A stretch of DNA of 64,000 nt from positions 3,184,001 through 3,248,000 of the forward strand of contig NZ_CP092968.1 of assembly GCF_027571405.1 (NCBI RefSeq). Direction: 5' to 3'. Positions 1-9,668 of the stretch are shown here, piece after piece. The notes beneath the pieces were generated by a model. That model ran no database searches. It had not been told where the DNA came from and worked only from the letters and a program-made list of their open reading frames with translations. The position numbers and the translations under genes are program-made. Each line of letters starts with the position of its first letter. Positions within the stretch are counted from its first letter, which is position 1. The DNA comes from Methylocystis parvus OBBP (GTDB taxonomy: Bacteria; Pseudomonadota; Alphaproteobacteria; Rhizobiales; Beijerinckiaceae).

Positions 1-260
1 AGGATTGGCCGGAGATTCGCCCTGAAGTCCCGCCAAACGGTGAAATAGGCGCTGGATTGCAGCAAAGGCGGCAGGAACAGAACCAGGATGAATTCCGGAT
101 CGATCTCGAAGGGCAGCCGCTGCGGCGCGAAGGAGAGCGCCATTCCGCCAAGGACATAGGCGGCCGCGGGCGGCATGTTGAGCCGCTTGGCGAGAATCGA
201 GAGAATGAGCGCCGCGGCGAGCAACGCAAGCAGGATGACGAAAGGGGCGTGCGCGATCAT
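1..260 (-). CDS. Cation:proton antiporter, CPA1/NhaP type (N-terminal part only)
   Basis: Only the first 86 codons are present; the gene runs off the left edge. The ATG at 260 opens a hydrophobic segment (about residues 7-20), a short basic stretch (AKRL) and a second hydrophobic segment, then the motif LFLPPLLQSSAYF, which is characteristic of CPA1-family Na+/H+ exchangers. Proteins of this family sit in the inner membrane and exchange cytoplasmic Na+ or K+ for protons in pH and salt homeostasis. Ion specificity cannot be read from this fragment. It is transcribed away from rpe's 3' end, with about 65 bases between them. Confidence 0.7.
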   Translation of the reverse strand, partial: MIAHAPFVILLALLAAALILSILAKRLNMPPAAAYVLGGMALSFAPQRLPFEIDPEFILVLFLPPLLQSSAYFTVWRDFRANLRPI

Positions 261-324
261 TTCTACTTCGGGAGGCGGAAAAGACGCACCGACCCTAGAG
301 CAGTTGCGGCGCCAGTTGAATGAC

Positions 325-1005
325 TTAAATGGCGACCGAGCCGGCCTGCGCCGCCGCCTCGCGCAAGGCGGCGACATTCGCCTGATATTGGGACGGTCCG
401 CCGCGAAAGGCGGCCGAGCCCGCGACGAGCGCGTCGGCGCCCGCTTCAACGATGGCCGTCGCCGTCTGAGGCGTCACGCCGCCGTCGACCTCGAGGCGTA
501 TGTCGCGCCGCCCGATCATCTCCCGGATCGCACGGATCTTGTCGAGCTGCGCGGGGATGAAGCTCTGCCCGCCGAAGCCCGGATTGACGCTCATGACGAG
601 GATGAGGTCGATGTCGTCCAGCACATATTGCAGGCAGCTCTCATGCGTCGCCGGGTTGAGCGACACGCCCGACTTCTTGCCCTTCGCGCGAATGGCCTGC
701 AGCGAGCGATGGAGATGCGGGCCGCCCTCGGCATGGACGGTGATGATGTCGGCGCCAGCGTCCGCGAAGGCGCCGATATAGGGGTCGATGGGCGAGATCA
801 TCAGATGGACGTCGAGCGGCAGTTTGGTGTGCGGGCGCAGCGCCGCGACGATTCCGGGGCCGAAGGTGATGTTGGGCACGAAATGCCCGTCCATCACGTC
901 GAGGTGAATCCAGTCGGCGCCGGCGGCCGCCATCGCGCGCGTTTCCTCGCCGAGCTTGGCGAAATCGGCGGAGAGGATGGAGGGGGCGATGAGGATGTCG
1001 GGCAT
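325..1005 (-). CDS. rpe: Ribulose-phosphate 3-epimerase
   Basis: A 226-residue protein of usual family length. It interconverts D-ribulose 5-phosphate and D-xylulose 5-phosphate in the pentose phosphate and Calvin cycles. The TIM-barrel signatures are complete: [10 protein letters not shown] at the N terminus, [15 protein letters not shown] (metal-binding His/Asp), [20 protein letters not shown], and the phosphate-binding end LEVDGGV...[11 protein letters not shown]. It lies near fba, tkt and prk on the same strand and fits that sugar-phosphate group, but other genes separate it from them, so co-transcription is not supported. Confidence 0.95.
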   Translation of the reverse strand: MPDILIAPSILSADFAKLGEETRAMAAAGADWIHLDVMDGHFVPNITFGPGIVAALRPHTKLPLDVHLMISPIDPYIGAFADAGADIITVHAEGGPHLHRSLQAIRAKGKKSGVSLNPATHESCLQYVLDDIDLILVMSVNPGFGGQSFIPAQLDKIRAIREMIGRRDIRLEVDGGVTPQTATAIVEAGADALVAGSAAFRGGPSQYQANVAALREAAAQAGSVAI

Positions 1006-1067
1006 GGGGGCTGCTTGATTTGAGTTCGCCGATCATTAGCATGGCGCGGCGGCGGGGCGCGACGAAA

Positions 1068-1307
1068 ATGCCTGTGGTCTTTCGGCATGACGGTTACAAA
1101 TTCTTTTTCTACTCGAACGAGGGCGACCCGCGCGAGCCGGTCCATATTCATGTACGTAAAGGCGAAGCCGTCGCAAAATTCTGGATTGGGCCCGTCAATC
1201 TCGCCGCAAGCGATGGCTTCGACGCAAAGACCTTGCGTTTACTGGCGCGCCTCATCGAAGAGAGATCCGTCTTGATCGAAAGGACATGGCATGACTATTT
1301 CGGCTAA
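1068..1307 (+). CDS. DUF4160 domain protein
   Basis: About 79 residues from the ATG at 1068, chosen because family members begin with MPVVFRHDGYKFFFYSNEG; in-frame starts at 1020 and 1041 would add a non-conserved leader. The motif REPVHIHVRKG followed by AKFWIGPV is typical of DUF4160. Its stop overlaps the start of the next gene (DUF2442) by 17 bases, so the two are translated as a unit. DUF4160/DUF2442 pairs are widespread and are often suspected of being toxin-antitoxin-like modules, but I know of no proven activity; that role is inference. Confidence 0.75.
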   Translation: MPVVFRHDGYKFFFYSNEGDPREPVHIHVRKGEAVAKFWIGPVNLAASDGFDAKTLRLLARLIEERSVLIERTWHDYFG

Positions 1308-1539
1308 ATCCTTGCGTTTCGACGACGACAGCATGTGGGTCGAACTGTCCGACGGGCGCGTCCTGGGCGTCCCCCTCGCCTGGTTTCCGCGCCTCCTCCA
1401 CGCGACGCCCCGGCAGCGTCTCGCTTTCGAAATCAGCCGCGGCGGTCTGCATTGGGAGGAACTGGACGAGGATATTTCGATCGCCGGCCTTCTGGCCGGG
1501 AAGGGCGATCAAACACAGAGGCGCGAGGCGGCGGCTTGA
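1291..1539 (+). CDS. DUF2442 domain protein
   Basis: An 82-residue protein with the DUF2442 pattern: SLRFDDDSMWVELSDGR, then VPLAWFPRLLHATPRQR and LHWEELDEDISIAGLL. It overlaps the upstream DUF4160 gene by 17 bases. DUF2442 proteins are small DNA-binding-like or antitoxin-like partners in such pairs, but biochemical function is not established. The C-terminal tail (about 13 residues, polar and Ala-rich) is beyond the conserved domain. Confidence 0.75.
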   Translation: MTISAKSLRFDDDSMWVELSDGRVLGVPLAWFPRLLHATPRQRLAFEISRGGLHWEELDEDISIAGLLAGKGDQTQRREAAA

Positions 1540-1646
1540 GGGGAGCGGCATTTGGCGCTGGACTTTTGCATCAAAAAGGTCCTTATTTCTCAATAATTAA
1601 GTTTTGATGCGAAAGTCTTGCAGACCAAGTGAAAAGTCTCCAGCGG

Positions 1647-2015
1647 TCAATTTGGGAAACGGCTGAGATGCTCGTGAATGATTTCCCATTGGCCACTTTT
1701 GTTTCTGAGAACCGTCGTCCCGCGGCCCGTCCCTTCGAATGTTTGACCGTCTATCCCTGCTTTCCAGCAGAAGCGATACGTGCAGCTTGCCACAGCGTCA
1801 CTCATACCGATCCATTCGAGGTCTTCTAGCCAATAAATCTCATTTCGAAGCGTTGTCCATGTCCGCTCGAACGCGGCTCTTATTTCCGCGATCCCGCGAT
1901 GTGTGCCGTCAGTAAACCAAAAGACGGCTTGGGAAGATATGAGCGGTTCGACTTCATCGAACCGATGGAGATTGATCTTCTCTTCATACAATTTCATGTG
2001 CTTGTCAGCGCTCAT
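1647..2015 (-). CDS. SnoaL/NTF2-like fold protein
   Basis: About 122 residues from the ATG at 2015, which has a good ribosome site (ACAGGAAAC) just before it; longer in-frame starts lack one. The sequence has the alpha+beta cone pattern of SnoaL-like proteins: an N-terminal helix (KHMKLYEEKINLHRFDEV), ISSQAVFWFTDGTHRG, FERTWTTLRNEIYWLED, and the C-terminal TTVLRNKSGQWEIIHEHLS typical of the family. Such proteins bind small hydrophobic ligands or act as isomerases or hydrolases; the substrate here is unknown. Confidence 0.6.
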   Translation of the reverse strand: MSADKHMKLYEEKINLHRFDEVEPLISSQAVFWFTDGTHRGIAEIRAAFERTWTTLRNEIYWLEDLEWIGMSDAVASCTYRFCWKAGIDGQTFEGTGRGTTVLRNKSGQWEIIHEHLSRFPN

Positions 2016-2253
2016 GTTTCCTGTCCGGTCCGTTAAGTGGGAGATCGTCGGTTGGAGGATTTTGATAGAATTTGCTATGGCGCATCTATCAGGAACAGAC
2101 CGCTCGCAGACATTGCTTTTGCCTGAGGCCATTGACGATCACGTCGCCTCGGACGATCCTGTCCCACCGCGCCTTCGGCGGAAAACCTCAGCGTTACCTG
2201 ACAATCTTCGCTTCAGAGGAGTTTTCACACGGTATGTCTGAGTTTTGCACATT

Positions 2254-3069
2254 TCAATATCTGCGGTTTGCAAGCTCGGCTGCTGTTGCTTCCGCTGTGA
2301 AGAGGGGCAGCGCTGCTCCTTCTTCGTCGCCATCATTCAAAAACCATGCGGCGGAGAGACCTGCGTAGGCAAGAATCCATTGCAGCAACCGCGCCCGCGC
2401 CAGCCCGGATGCTTCGGCGATTATAGAGGCTTGGCGCGCCAAGCGTCCCGGTGCTGTCGCTACCTCTCGATCGGGATTGCAGAAAATATTTGCATAATCG
2501 AAAGCTCGTTCGCCTAAGAGCCCTTTCGGATCGACTGCAAGCCAACCACGGGCGCCAAAATCAAGAATATTGCCATGATGAATGTCGCCGTGCAGCACCA
2601 CCGAGTCTTGTGGCGTGGAAAGCAAATCGCGAGCGGCGTCGGCGGATTTTAGCAATATGCCGCCATATCGCGCAGCGGCGGGTTCAAGTTCTCGAAACCA
2701 CTGGGGAAGCGCGCGGAGTCCCTCGGGCGGGGAGCTTTTCACGGAATGCAGCTTAGCGACGACGCTGCAAATGATGCGGCTCGCTTCATCATCTCTTCCG
2801 TTTCTGGATAATTCGGCGAGCGATCCACCGCCTTCAGCTCGTTCCAGCAAAATTGCGCCGCCGTCCCTTGCCAGGACGCGGGCGGCGCCTTCACCGTTCC
2901 ACCACGACATCAGGGCGCCGCCGGTCTTTTCTTCTTCCGACAAAGTTATTTTCAGCATTGCGGGGACGCCGCCTTGCCTCACTGGCAAAAGCTTGCCGGT
3001 GCGGGTGATGATTGGTTCGCCGTCAGGCGTCAGCTTCCATTGATTTAAGTAATTTGCAAACATGTGCAA
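2254..3069 (-). CDS. Aminoglycoside/streptomycin phosphotransferase-like kinase (APH(6) family)
   Basis: A 271-residue kinase-fold protein. The Brenner motif VVLHGDIHHGNIL (catalytic Asp, metal-binding Asn) and the DFG-equivalent LAVDPKGLLGERAFDYANIF match the APH(6)/hydroxyurea-type aminoglycoside phosphotransferases, which transfer phosphate from ATP to streptomycin. Chromosomal members of this family are common in soil alphaproteobacteria and are often not linked to clinical resistance, so the true substrate is uncertain. It stands alone between unrelated small genes and fba. Confidence 0.75.
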   Translation of the reverse strand: MHMFANYLNQWKLTPDGEPIITRTGKLLPVRQGGVPAMLKITLSEEEKTGGALMSWWNGEGAARVLARDGGAILLERAEGGGSLAELSRNGRDDEASRIICSVVAKLHSVKSSPPEGLRALPQWFRELEPAAARYGGILLKSADAARDLLSTPQDSVVLHGDIHHGNILDFGARGWLAVDPKGLLGERAFDYANIFCNPDREVATAPGRLARQASIIAEASGLARARLLQWILAYAGLSAAWFLNDGDEEGAALPLFTAEATAAELANRRY

Positions 3070-3225
3070 AAGCCGCCGCGATGACGAAGACTGTCGAAAT
3101 GGGGATTTCTTCCAATAAGTTATGATTTTTGAGCGCTCAAAGTCGGATTGCTTTTCCTAAAAGGATTGACGCCCCGGCCGCATTCACCGCGAGCCGGAGA
3201 CGCCATTTCAAAACTCCCTAAGCTC

Positions 3226-4308
3226 TCACTCCGCCGCCTTCTTCGCCGCGAACAGTGGATCAAGCGCGCCGGACGCATAGCGCTTCGCCATCTCAGCCAT
3301 CGGGATCGGCTTGATCTTGCTGGCCTGACCGGCCGTGCCGAATTCCTCGTAGCGCTGCCGGCACACCTTCACCATCGCTTCCTGCGCGGGCTTTAAGTAT
3401 TTGCGCGGGTCGAACTCGCCCTTGTTCTTGCCGAGTGTCGCGCGGATCGCCGCCGTCATGGCGATGCGGCAGTCCGTGTCGATGTTGATCTTGCGCACGC
3501 CGAACTTGATGCCGTGCTGAATCTCCGCCACCGGCACGCCCCAGGTCTGGGGCATTTCGCCGCCCGCCGCGTTGAAGGCGTCCTGCAGCTCTTGCGGCAC
3601 GGAGGACGAGCCGTGCATCACGAGATGGGTGTTGGGTAGGCGGCGGTTGATCTCCTCGATGACATGCATCGCGAGAATGGCGCCGTCCGGCTTGCGCGAG
3701 AATTTATAGGCGCCGTGCGAGGTGCCCATGGCGATGGCGAGCGCGTCGACCTTCGTCGCCGCGACGAAATCCACCGCCTGCGCCGGATCGGTCAGAAGCT
3801 GGTCATGCGAGAGCTTGCCCTCGGCCCCGTGGCCGTCCTCCTTCTCGCCTTCGCCCGTCTCCAGCGAGCCGAGCACGCCCAGTTCGCCCTCGACCGAGGC
3901 GCCGACCCAATGGGCGAGATCGACGACGCGGCGCGTCACGTCGACATTGTACTGGTAATCGGCGGGCGTCTTGCCGTCGGCTTTGAGCGAGCCGTCCATC
4001 ATGACGGAGGAGAAGCCGAAGCGAATGGCGCTGGCGCAGGTCGCTTCGCTGTTGCCGTGGTCCTGATGCATCACGATGGGGATGTCGGGATACATGGCGA
4101 TCAGCGCCTCGATCATCTTGGCGAGCATGATGTCGTTGGCGTAGCTGCGCGCGCCGCGCGAGGCCTGGATGATGACCGGCGCGTCGACCGAGGAGGCCGC
4201 CTCGAGCACGGCGAGGCCCTGCTCCATATTGTTGATGTTGAAGGCGGGCACGCCGTAATCGTGCTCGGCGGCGTGATCGAGAAGCTGTCGCAGGGTGATG
4301 AGGGCCAT
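3226..4308 (-). CDS. fba: Class II fructose-bisphosphate aldolase (Calvin-cycle subtype)
   Basis: A 360-residue class II aldolase that condenses glyceraldehyde 3-phosphate and dihydroxyacetone phosphate (or erythrose 4-phosphate and DHAP in the Calvin cycle). Visible signatures: [13 protein letters not shown], the zinc/catalytic [43 protein letters not shown] and the zinc His motif [10 protein letters not shown]. Length and the long insert around residue 165 match the Calvin-cycle (CbbA-type) subgroup. It is the last sugar-phosphate gene of the minus-strand group prk-tkt-(coiled coil)-fba. No gap or pgk lies between tkt and fba, although these are often found there in related bacteria. Confidence 0.93.
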   Translation of the reverse strand: MALITLRQLLDHAAEHDYGVPAFNINNMEQGLAVLEAASSVDAPVIIQASRGARSYANDIMLAKMIEALIAMYPDIPIVMHQDHGNSEATCASAIRFGFSSVMMDGSLKADGKTPADYQYNVDVTRRVVDLAHWVGASVEGELGVLGSLETGEGEKEDGHGAEGKLSHDQLLTDPAQAVDFVAATKVDALAIAMGTSHGAYKFSRKPDGAILAMHVIEEINRRLPNTHLVMHGSSSVPQELQDAFNAAGGEMPQTWGVPVAEIQHGIKFGVRKINIDTDCRIAMTAAIRATLGKNKGEFDPRKYLKPAQEAMVKVCRQRYEEFGTAGQASKIKPIPMAEMAKRYASGALDPLFAAKKAAE

Positions 4309-4472
4309 GGGGACGATTCTCCCTTTCAGAGGCGGGCGCCGATTGAATAGCGGGAAGTTACGCTGTTATCTACAGCGTACCGGGAATGAGGGCCAGTCGG
4401 GGCTGAGAGCCTAATCTGCGCCGAAAGCCGGGCGCGCGGGCAAGGCGGCCGCGCCAACGCCGCCGAGGCCCG

Positions 4473-4810
4473 TCAGTGACTCTCGGTCGGCAGGCCGACA
4501 TGGTGCTCGAGGCGGCGCAGGCGCTCCTCGAATTCGTTCAGCAGGACGCCACGCCCACCGCCGAGGAGTGATATTCCACCACCGCGCGGCGCAGTCCCAC
4601 GATCTGGTCGCCAAGGCGCTTTTCGAGGTTCAGCATGTCGGATGCGACATCTGCGCGAAGGGACCGCATATCCGAACGAAGCTCGGTCCCTAGAGCATCG
4701 ACTTTCGCGTCGACGGCGTCCACTTTCTTGTCGATCTTGCGCAGCAGCGCCAATGTGAGGTTTTCGGGTTCGTCGCTCAATGCAGCGTCCATCGTCATAA
4801 TGCGCCTCAC
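4473..4810 (-). pseudogene. Small coiled-coil protein gene with a frameshift
   Basis: From the ATG at 4810 the reading frame gives a heptad-rich protein (repeats of VDAVDAKVDALG, then LRRAVVEYHSS) and stops early at about residue 90. One base of frame change near 4560 restores the continuation GVLLNEFEERLRRLEHHVGL up to a stop at 4473, the usual C terminus of small coiled-coil proteins with LRR..VEYHSS..GHG in Rhizobiales. I read this as a one-base deletion or a sequencing error. Function is unknown. It sits between tkt and fba on the same strand. Confidence 0.55.
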
Positions 4811-4879
4811 CCGGGTAATCCCGGCCGAGGCATTCTAGCACATTCTCATTCGCCGCGTCGCTTATTGTAAAGTTCTCGT

Positions 4880-6877
4880 CTAGACGGCCCGAACCAGCGC
4901 GATGGCCGCGTCGGCCACGGCCTCGGCGGTTATCCCGAAGTGCCTATAGAGCTCCGCCGCCGGCGCGCTCGCGCCGAAGCTGGTCATGCCGATGAAGACG
5001 CTGTTCTCGCCGAGCCAGCGGTCCCAGCCGAACCGCGCCGCCGCCTCGACGCCGATGCGCGGGCTCGTGCCCAGCACTTTCGCGCGGTAATCGGCCGGCT
5101 GCGCTTCGAACAGCTCCCAGCACGGCATGGAGACGACGGCGGCCTTGATTCCCTTCGCCGCCAGCGCGTCAGCGCCGGCGAGCGCGATCTCCACCTCGGA
5201 GCCCGTCGCGAGGATCGTGACGTCGCGTTCGCCTGCGGGCTCGCGCAGGACATAGGCGCCCCTGGCCGAAAGATTCTCGGAGACGGGGCGCTCCAGCGTC
5301 GGCAGGTTCTGGCGCGAGAGGCTGAGGATGGAGGGCGTCGCCTTCTGCGCAATGGCGAGCTCCCAGCATTCCGCCGTCTCGATCGCGTCCGCCGGGCGGA
5401 AGACGAGAAGGTTCGGCATGGCGCGCAGCGACGCCAGATGTTCGATCGGCTGATGCGTCGGGCCGTCCTCGCCGAGGCCGATGGAATCGTGGGTCAGCAC
5501 ATAGATCACGCGCAGGCCCATGAGCGCCGAGAGGCGGATTCCGCCGCGCGCATAATCGGAAAAGACCAGGAAGGTGCCGCCATAGGGCACGAAGCCGCCA
5601 TGCAGGGCGATGCCGTTCATCGCCGCCGCCATGCCGAATTCGCGCACGCCGTAATGGATGTAGCGGCCTGAGAAATCGCCGGGTTTCACCGAGCCCATGC
5701 CCTTGGTGAGGGTGAAGTTTGAATGCGTCAAGTCCGCCGAGCCGCCGATCGTCGCGCCCGTCGCCGCATTGATGACGCCAAGCGTCATCTCCGAGGATTT
5801 GCGCGTCGCGACCTTGGGCTTCTCGGCGGCGAGCGTCGCGCGGAACTCCGAGAGCGGGCCGGCGATCTCCTTCGCCACGTCGTTTGCAAGAAAGGTCTCG
5901 AAAGCTCGGCCCTTGGGCGAGGCGGCAAGCCGCCGGTCCCAGGCTTCTCGCGCCGCGGCCCCGCGGCTTCCGGCGGCGCGCCACGCCGATAGGACGCCCT
6001 CCGGCACCTCGAAGGGAATGTGCGGCCACTCCAGCGACGCGCGGGCCGCCTCGATCTCGGCGGCGCCGAGCGGCGCGCCATGCACGGACTCCTTGCCCTG
6101 CTTGCCGGGCGCGCCGTAGCCGATCACCGTGCGGCAGGCGATCATGGAGGGGCGCGGATCGGCCTTGGCGGCCTTGATCGCCTTGGCGACGGCGTCCATG
6201 TCGTGGCCGTCGACGCGCTGCGTATGCCAGCCGGCGGCGGCGAAGCGCGCGCATTGATCCATGGAGGTCGAGAGGTCGGTCGGGCCGTCGATCGAGATCG
6301 AATTATCGTCCCACAGGACGATCATGCGCGAGAGCTTGAGATGACCCGCGAGGTCGATCGCCTCGTGCGAAAGCCCCTCCATCAGGCAGCCGTCGCCCGC
6401 GATCACATAGGTGTTGTGATCCACGAGGTCGTCGCCGAAACGCGCGGCGGCGAGACGTTCGGCGATCGCCATGCCGACGGCGGTCGCGAGTCCCTGGCCG
6501 AGCGGCCCCGTCGTCGTCTCGACGCCGGGGGCGTGGCCATATTCGGGATGTCCGGCGGTCGGCGCGCCGAACTGGCGGAAATTTTCGAGATCGGCCTTCG
6601 TCATACCCGGATAGCCCAGGAGATAATGCAGGGCGTAGAGCAGCATGGAGCCGTGGCCGGCGGAGAGCACGAAACGGTCGCGGTCGGGCCAGTCCGGCCG
6701 GCTCGCGTCGAATTTCATGAAGCGCTGGAAGAGCACGGTCGCCACGTCGGCCATGCCCATCGGCATTCCGGGATGTCCGGACTTGGCCTTTTCGACGGCG
6801 TCCATGGCGAGCGCGCGAATGGCGTTGGCGCAAAGGCGCGCATCGACGGAAGAGGCGGGTGCGAGTGCTTCGGACAT
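4880..6877 (-). CDS. tkt: Transketolase
   Basis: A 665-residue thiamine-diphosphate enzyme that moves two-carbon ketol units between sugar phosphates. N-terminal [20 protein letters not shown], then [14 protein letters not shown], the ThDP/Mg motif [13 protein letters not shown]...[11 protein letters not shown], the catalytic-region [20 protein letters not shown], the Pyr-domain [11 protein letters not shown], and [15 protein letters not shown] are all intact. The start is 10 bases after the prk stop, so the two genes are almost certainly one operon. It could serve the Calvin cycle or the non-oxidative pentose phosphate pathway. Confidence 0.96.
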   Translation of the reverse strand: MSEALAPASSVDARLCANAIRALAMDAVEKAKSGHPGMPMGMADVATVLFQRFMKFDASRPDWPDRDRFVLSAGHGSMLLYALHYLLGYPGMTKADLENFRQFGAPTAGHPEYGHAPGVETTTGPLGQGLATAVGMAIAERLAAARFGDDLVDHNTYVIAGDGCLMEGLSHEAIDLAGHLKLSRMIVLWDDNSISIDGPTDLSTSMDQCARFAAAGWHTQRVDGHDMDAVAKAIKAAKADPRPSMIACRTVIGYGAPGKQGKESVHGAPLGAAEIEAARASLEWPHIPFEVPEGVLSAWRAAGSRGAAAREAWDRRLAASPKGRAFETFLANDVAKEIAGPLSEFRATLAAEKPKVATRKSSEMTLGVINAATGATIGGSADLTHSNFTLTKGMGSVKPGDFSGRYIHYGVREFGMAAAMNGIALHGGFVPYGGTFLVFSDYARGGIRLSALMGLRVIYVLTHDSIGLGEDGPTHQPIEHLASLRAMPNLLVFRPADAIETAECWELAIAQKATPSILSLSRQNLPTLERPVSENLSARGAYVLREPAGERDVTILATGSEVEIALAGADALAAKGIKAAVVSMPCWELFEAQPADYRAKVLGTSPRIGVEAAARFGWDRWLGENSVFIGMTSFGASAPAAELYRHFGITAEAVADAAIALVRAV

Positions 6878-6887
6878 TGTCTTTCTT

Positions 6888-7763
6888 TCAGGTCGCGCTC
6901 TTGCGGCGCTTCACGAGTTCCAGAATCCTCGGCGTGAGGATGAGCTGCATGGCGAGATCGAGCTTGTTGCCCGGAATGACGATGGAGTTGGCCCGCGACA
7001 TCCAGCTGCCGGCGATCATCGCGACGAGATAGGGAAAATCGACTCCGCGCGGCTCGCGGAAGCGTATGACGACGATCGACTCGTCGGGCGTCGGGATCGA
7101 GCGCGCGACGAAAGGGTTGGAGGTGTCGACCGTCGCGGCCCGCTGGAAGTTGATGTCCGTCTCGGAAAATTGCGGGCAGATATAATGCACGTAATCATGC
7201 ATGCGGCGCAAAATCGTCTCGGTGACGGCCTCGGTCGTATAGCCGCGCGAATGGCGGTCGCGATGAAGCTTCTGGGTCCATTCGAGATTGATCACCGGCA
7301 CGACGCCGATCTTGAGGTCCGCGTAACGCGCGACATTGACCTCGTCGGTGACGACCGCCCCGTGAAGACCTTCGTAGAAAAGAATATCGGTGTTGGCGGG
7401 GAGCTCATGCCAGTCGGTGAACTGGCCCGGCGGCACGCCCAGGAGAGCGGCTTCGTTCTCGTCATGGGCGTAGTGCCGGTAACGGCCCGACCCGGTCTCC
7501 CCATATTCACGGAAGAGATTTTCGAGCTCGGAGAGGAGATTGGCGTCCGGGCCGAAATGGCTGAAATGGTGATTGCCGCTGGCCTGCGCCTCGGCCATTC
7601 TGGCCTTCATGACCTCGCGGTCGTAGCGGTGGAAACTGTCGCCTTCGACATAGGCGACCTCGATGCGCTCGCGTCGGAAAATCTGCTCGAAAGTCGCCTT
7701 TACCGAACTCGTGCCGGCGCCCGAGGAGCCGGTGATCGAGATGATGGGGTGTTTGACCGACAT
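6888..7763 (-). CDS. prk: Phosphoribulokinase
   Basis: A 291-residue protein from the ATG at 7763, giving the usual N terminus [20 protein letters not shown] (P-loop); a GTG at 7778 would add five residues. It phosphorylates ribulose 5-phosphate to ribulose 1,5-bisphosphate. Other conserved parts: [27 protein letters not shown], and [29 protein letters not shown], seen here in pieces. It heads the minus-strand operon with tkt. No RuBisCO gene lies in the window. In Methylobacterium extorquens, PRK makes RuBP as a co-inducer for the regulator QscR without CO2 fixation, so either role is possible. Confidence 0.94.
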   Translation of the reverse strand: MSVKHPIISITGSSGAGTSSVKATFEQIFRRERIEVAYVEGDSFHRYDREVMKARMAEAQASGNHHFSHFGPDANLLSELENLFREYGETGSGRYRHYAHDENEAALLGVPPGQFTDWHELPANTDILFYEGLHGAVVTDEVNVARYADLKIGVVPVINLEWTQKLHRDRHSRGYTTEAVTETILRRMHDYVHYICPQFSETDINFQRAATVDTSNPFVARSIPTPDESIVVIRFREPRGVDFPYLVAMIAGSWMSRANSIVIPGNKLDLAMQLILTPRILELVKRRKSAT

Positions 7764-7951
7764 GGGCGCGCTACCCACCGATTTCCTTCACGAGCTGGCG
7801 GCGGCCGCGCCCTCGGACGCGCCGCGCTCGGCTTGTCGCATGGCCGCCCAGCAAAGGAAAGGCTTTTGAGAGCCGGCCGCCGCCAAAAGGAGGGGGACGA
7901 AAGGGCTGGCGGTGCGCGTTTCGGGGGATTTCCACCCTTTGCGACAGCCGC

Positions 7952-7980
7952 TTGACTTGTCGCGCGGCCGCGACCTATAT
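7952..7980 (+). promoter_or_regulatory. Sigma70-like promoter for tRNA-Met
   Basis: TTGACT (7952-7957), a 17-base spacer and CTATAT (7975-7980) lie about 40 bases upstream of the tRNA gene on the same strand. The hexamers and spacing match a housekeeping promoter. This is pattern recognition only. Confidence 0.55.
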
Positions 7981-8018
7981 CGCTCCCGTCCAAAACGGCC
8001 GCATCAAGACGGCTGCGG

Positions 8019-8095
8019 GGCGGAGTAGCTCAGTTGGCCAGAGCAGGGGAATCATAATCCCTGTGTCGGGGGTTCGAATCCCTCCTCCGCTACCA
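8019..8095 (+). tRNA. tRNA-Met (anticodon CAT)
   Basis: A 77-base cloverleaf with encoded CCA. The acceptor stem GGCGGAG pairs with CTCCGCT (one G-U), D arm GCTC...GAGC, anticodon stem GGGGA/TCCCT around loop ATCATAA (anticodon CAT), and T arm GGGGG TTCGAAT CCCTC. It resembles the alphaproteobacterial elongator tRNA-Met; initiator and tRNA-Ile2(CAT) are less likely from the acceptor and D-loop sequence. Its 3' half is overlapped by the end of a serine recombinase gene on the other strand and is the probable attachment site of the element to the right. Confidence 0.93.
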
Positions 8096-9668
8096 CCGAT
8101 CCCCCCGACGCCGCGATCCGCATGTTGGGGTAGACGTTGGGCGCGCCCATCAACAAAGCTAGGCGGCCCTGAAGCTCGATCTTGAGCCCTTCCTCGGAAG
8201 GTCTGACGATCACCTTCGCCACCAGCTCGCGGATTTTTTCCGCCGTCTCCTCATTGTCGGGGGTCACGCCTTGGCCGAAAACGCCGCCTAACCGCCCGAC
8301 CAGCTCCTCATAGTGCCGTAGCGCCGCCGGATGCAGGCTTACGATCTTTTCCGGCTCCGGCTGCGTCTCGAGTTCGGCGATCAGCGCCAGCTTTTGCGCC
8401 TGAGCCTCCTTCATCCGGGGTCCCAGGACGTCGACGGGGACGCGCTCCGCCTCATAGTCCGACCACATCCTGTCGAGAGAACGCTGAACTTCAGCCAGCC
8501 GGTTTTCGAGCTTGCCGCGCTGCCGGACCTTCTCCGCCGCCAGCCGCTCCCGCTCTCCCTGGTATGTTCGCACAAACTCTTTCAGGAGCTTCGGCGCCTT
8601 GAGATGCTGTTGCAGACCAGCCAGGACGGCTTTCTCGATTTCGTCGAAAATCTTCCGGTTCGAGCAGGTTCCGGCCTCCCGCATTGTCGAACAATGGACC
8701 CTGACCCGGCCGTGATCGCGATCCTTCATCGATAGCCCGCCGCCACAGCAGCCGCATTTCAGAAGTCCGGAAAGCAGGAACTTCGCTTTTCGCTGTTTTT
8801 GAGGCGCATCGAATGTGCGCTCGGCCTTCCGTTGTTGCGCCGCCTCGAACAAATCCTTGGCGACGATCGTCAAATGCGGCGCCTCCGCCCGCTTCCACTC
8901 TTCGGGTGGATTCGATCGTGAAACGCGCCGCCCTGTGTCCGGGTCTTTGATCATTCGGACGCGGTTCCACACGACGACGCCTGCATAAAGCTCGTTGAGA
9001 ATGATCCCGTGATGCCGCTTCTTGTTGCCGTTGATCGTCGAAGGCGTCCAATTGACGCCGCGAGGCGGTCTCACGCCTTCCTTGTTCAGCGCATGGGCAA
9101 TTTCCCGCGGCGTCTTGCCGCCGACATAGTCGTGAAAGATACGACGAACGATCGCAGCTTCAGGCTCGACAATCTCCAATTCGCCCGGCTTGCCGGCCAC
9201 AGGTCGATAGCCATAGGCCCGTCCGCCGGCGTGACGCCCGTCTCTCACGACGCCCTGCATTCCGCGTCGAACTTTGTGAGCCAGGTCTGTCAGGAAGAGC
9301 GAGCCGAGAAGTCCCCGCACGCCGATCTGAATTTGATCCGCCGTGCCTTCATGCACGGCCCGTAGTTCGACTCCCAGGAAATTGAGCCGCTTCCATATGC
9401 CGGCGAGATCTTCCTGATCACGGGACAGTCGATCCAACGCTTCGATCAGGATGACTTCAAAGGCGCCATCGCGAGCAGCGTCGAGAAGGCGCAACAGTCC
9501 GTCGCGGCCATACATCGAAGCGCCCGAACGCGCTCGATCGTCGTAGACGCCGCCGATTTCAAGATCGTTGCGTTCGGCGTAATTTCGGCACACCGCCACT
9601 TGGTCTTCGATCGAACGTTCGTGCTGTAGCTCCGTTGAAAAACGGGCGTAGATCGCTGCGCGTTTCAT
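8052..9668 (-). CDS. Large serine site-specific recombinase (resolvase/recombinase/zinc ribbon)
   Basis: A 538-residue protein from the ATG at 9668, chosen because MKRAAIYARFSTELQHERS begins the resolvase domain and GGAGG lies upstream; the frame is open further upstream without family similarity. Domains: resolvase catalytic domain (Ser11 in ARFS, LIEALDRLSRD), recombinase domain (ETLY-like GYRPV..., ETAIVRRIFHDYVGGKTPREIA region), a zinc ribbon (CGCCGGGL...CSTMREAGTC), then a long coiled coil. The last 16 or so codons (VVAEEGFEPPTQGL) and the TGA are the antisense of tRNA-Met, so the C terminus is supplied by the attachment site. It probably integrates and excises the 8-20 kb element. Confidence 0.9.
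   Translation of the reverse strand: MKRAAIYARFSTELQHERSIEDQVAVCRNYAERNDLEIGGVYDDRARSGASMYGRDGLLRLLDAARDGAFEVILIEALDRLSRDQEDLAGIWKRLNFLGVELRAVHEGTADQIQIGVRGLLGSLFLTDLAHKVRRGMQGVVRDGRHAGGRAYGYRPVAGKPGELEIVEPEAAIVRRIFHDYVGGKTPREIAHALNKEGVRPPRGVNWTPSTINGNKKRHHGIILNELYAGVVVWNRVRMIKDPDTGRRVSRSNPPEEWKRAEAPHLTIVAKDLFEAAQQRKAERTFDAPQKQRKAKFLLSGLLKCGCCGGGLSMKDRDHGRVRVHCSTMREAGTCSNRKIFDEIEKAVLAGLQQHLKAPKLLKEFVRTYQGERERLAAEKVRQRGKLENRLAEVQRSLDRMWSDYEAERVPVDVLGPRMKEAQAQKLALIAELETQPEPEKIVSLHPAALRHYEELVGRLGGVFGQGVTPDNEETAEKIRELVAKVIVRPSEEGLKIELQGRLALLMGAPNVYPNMRIAASGGSVVAEEGFEPPTQGL
8082..8104 (+). repeat. Left attachment repeat (within tRNA-Met end)
   Basis: A 23-base segment covering the acceptor 3' strand, CCA and nine downstream bases of the tRNA. 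It recurs at 19955-19977 with one mismatch (C8094 versus T19967). A match of this length within 12 kb is not expected by chance. It is read as the element's att core. Confidence 0.7.
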
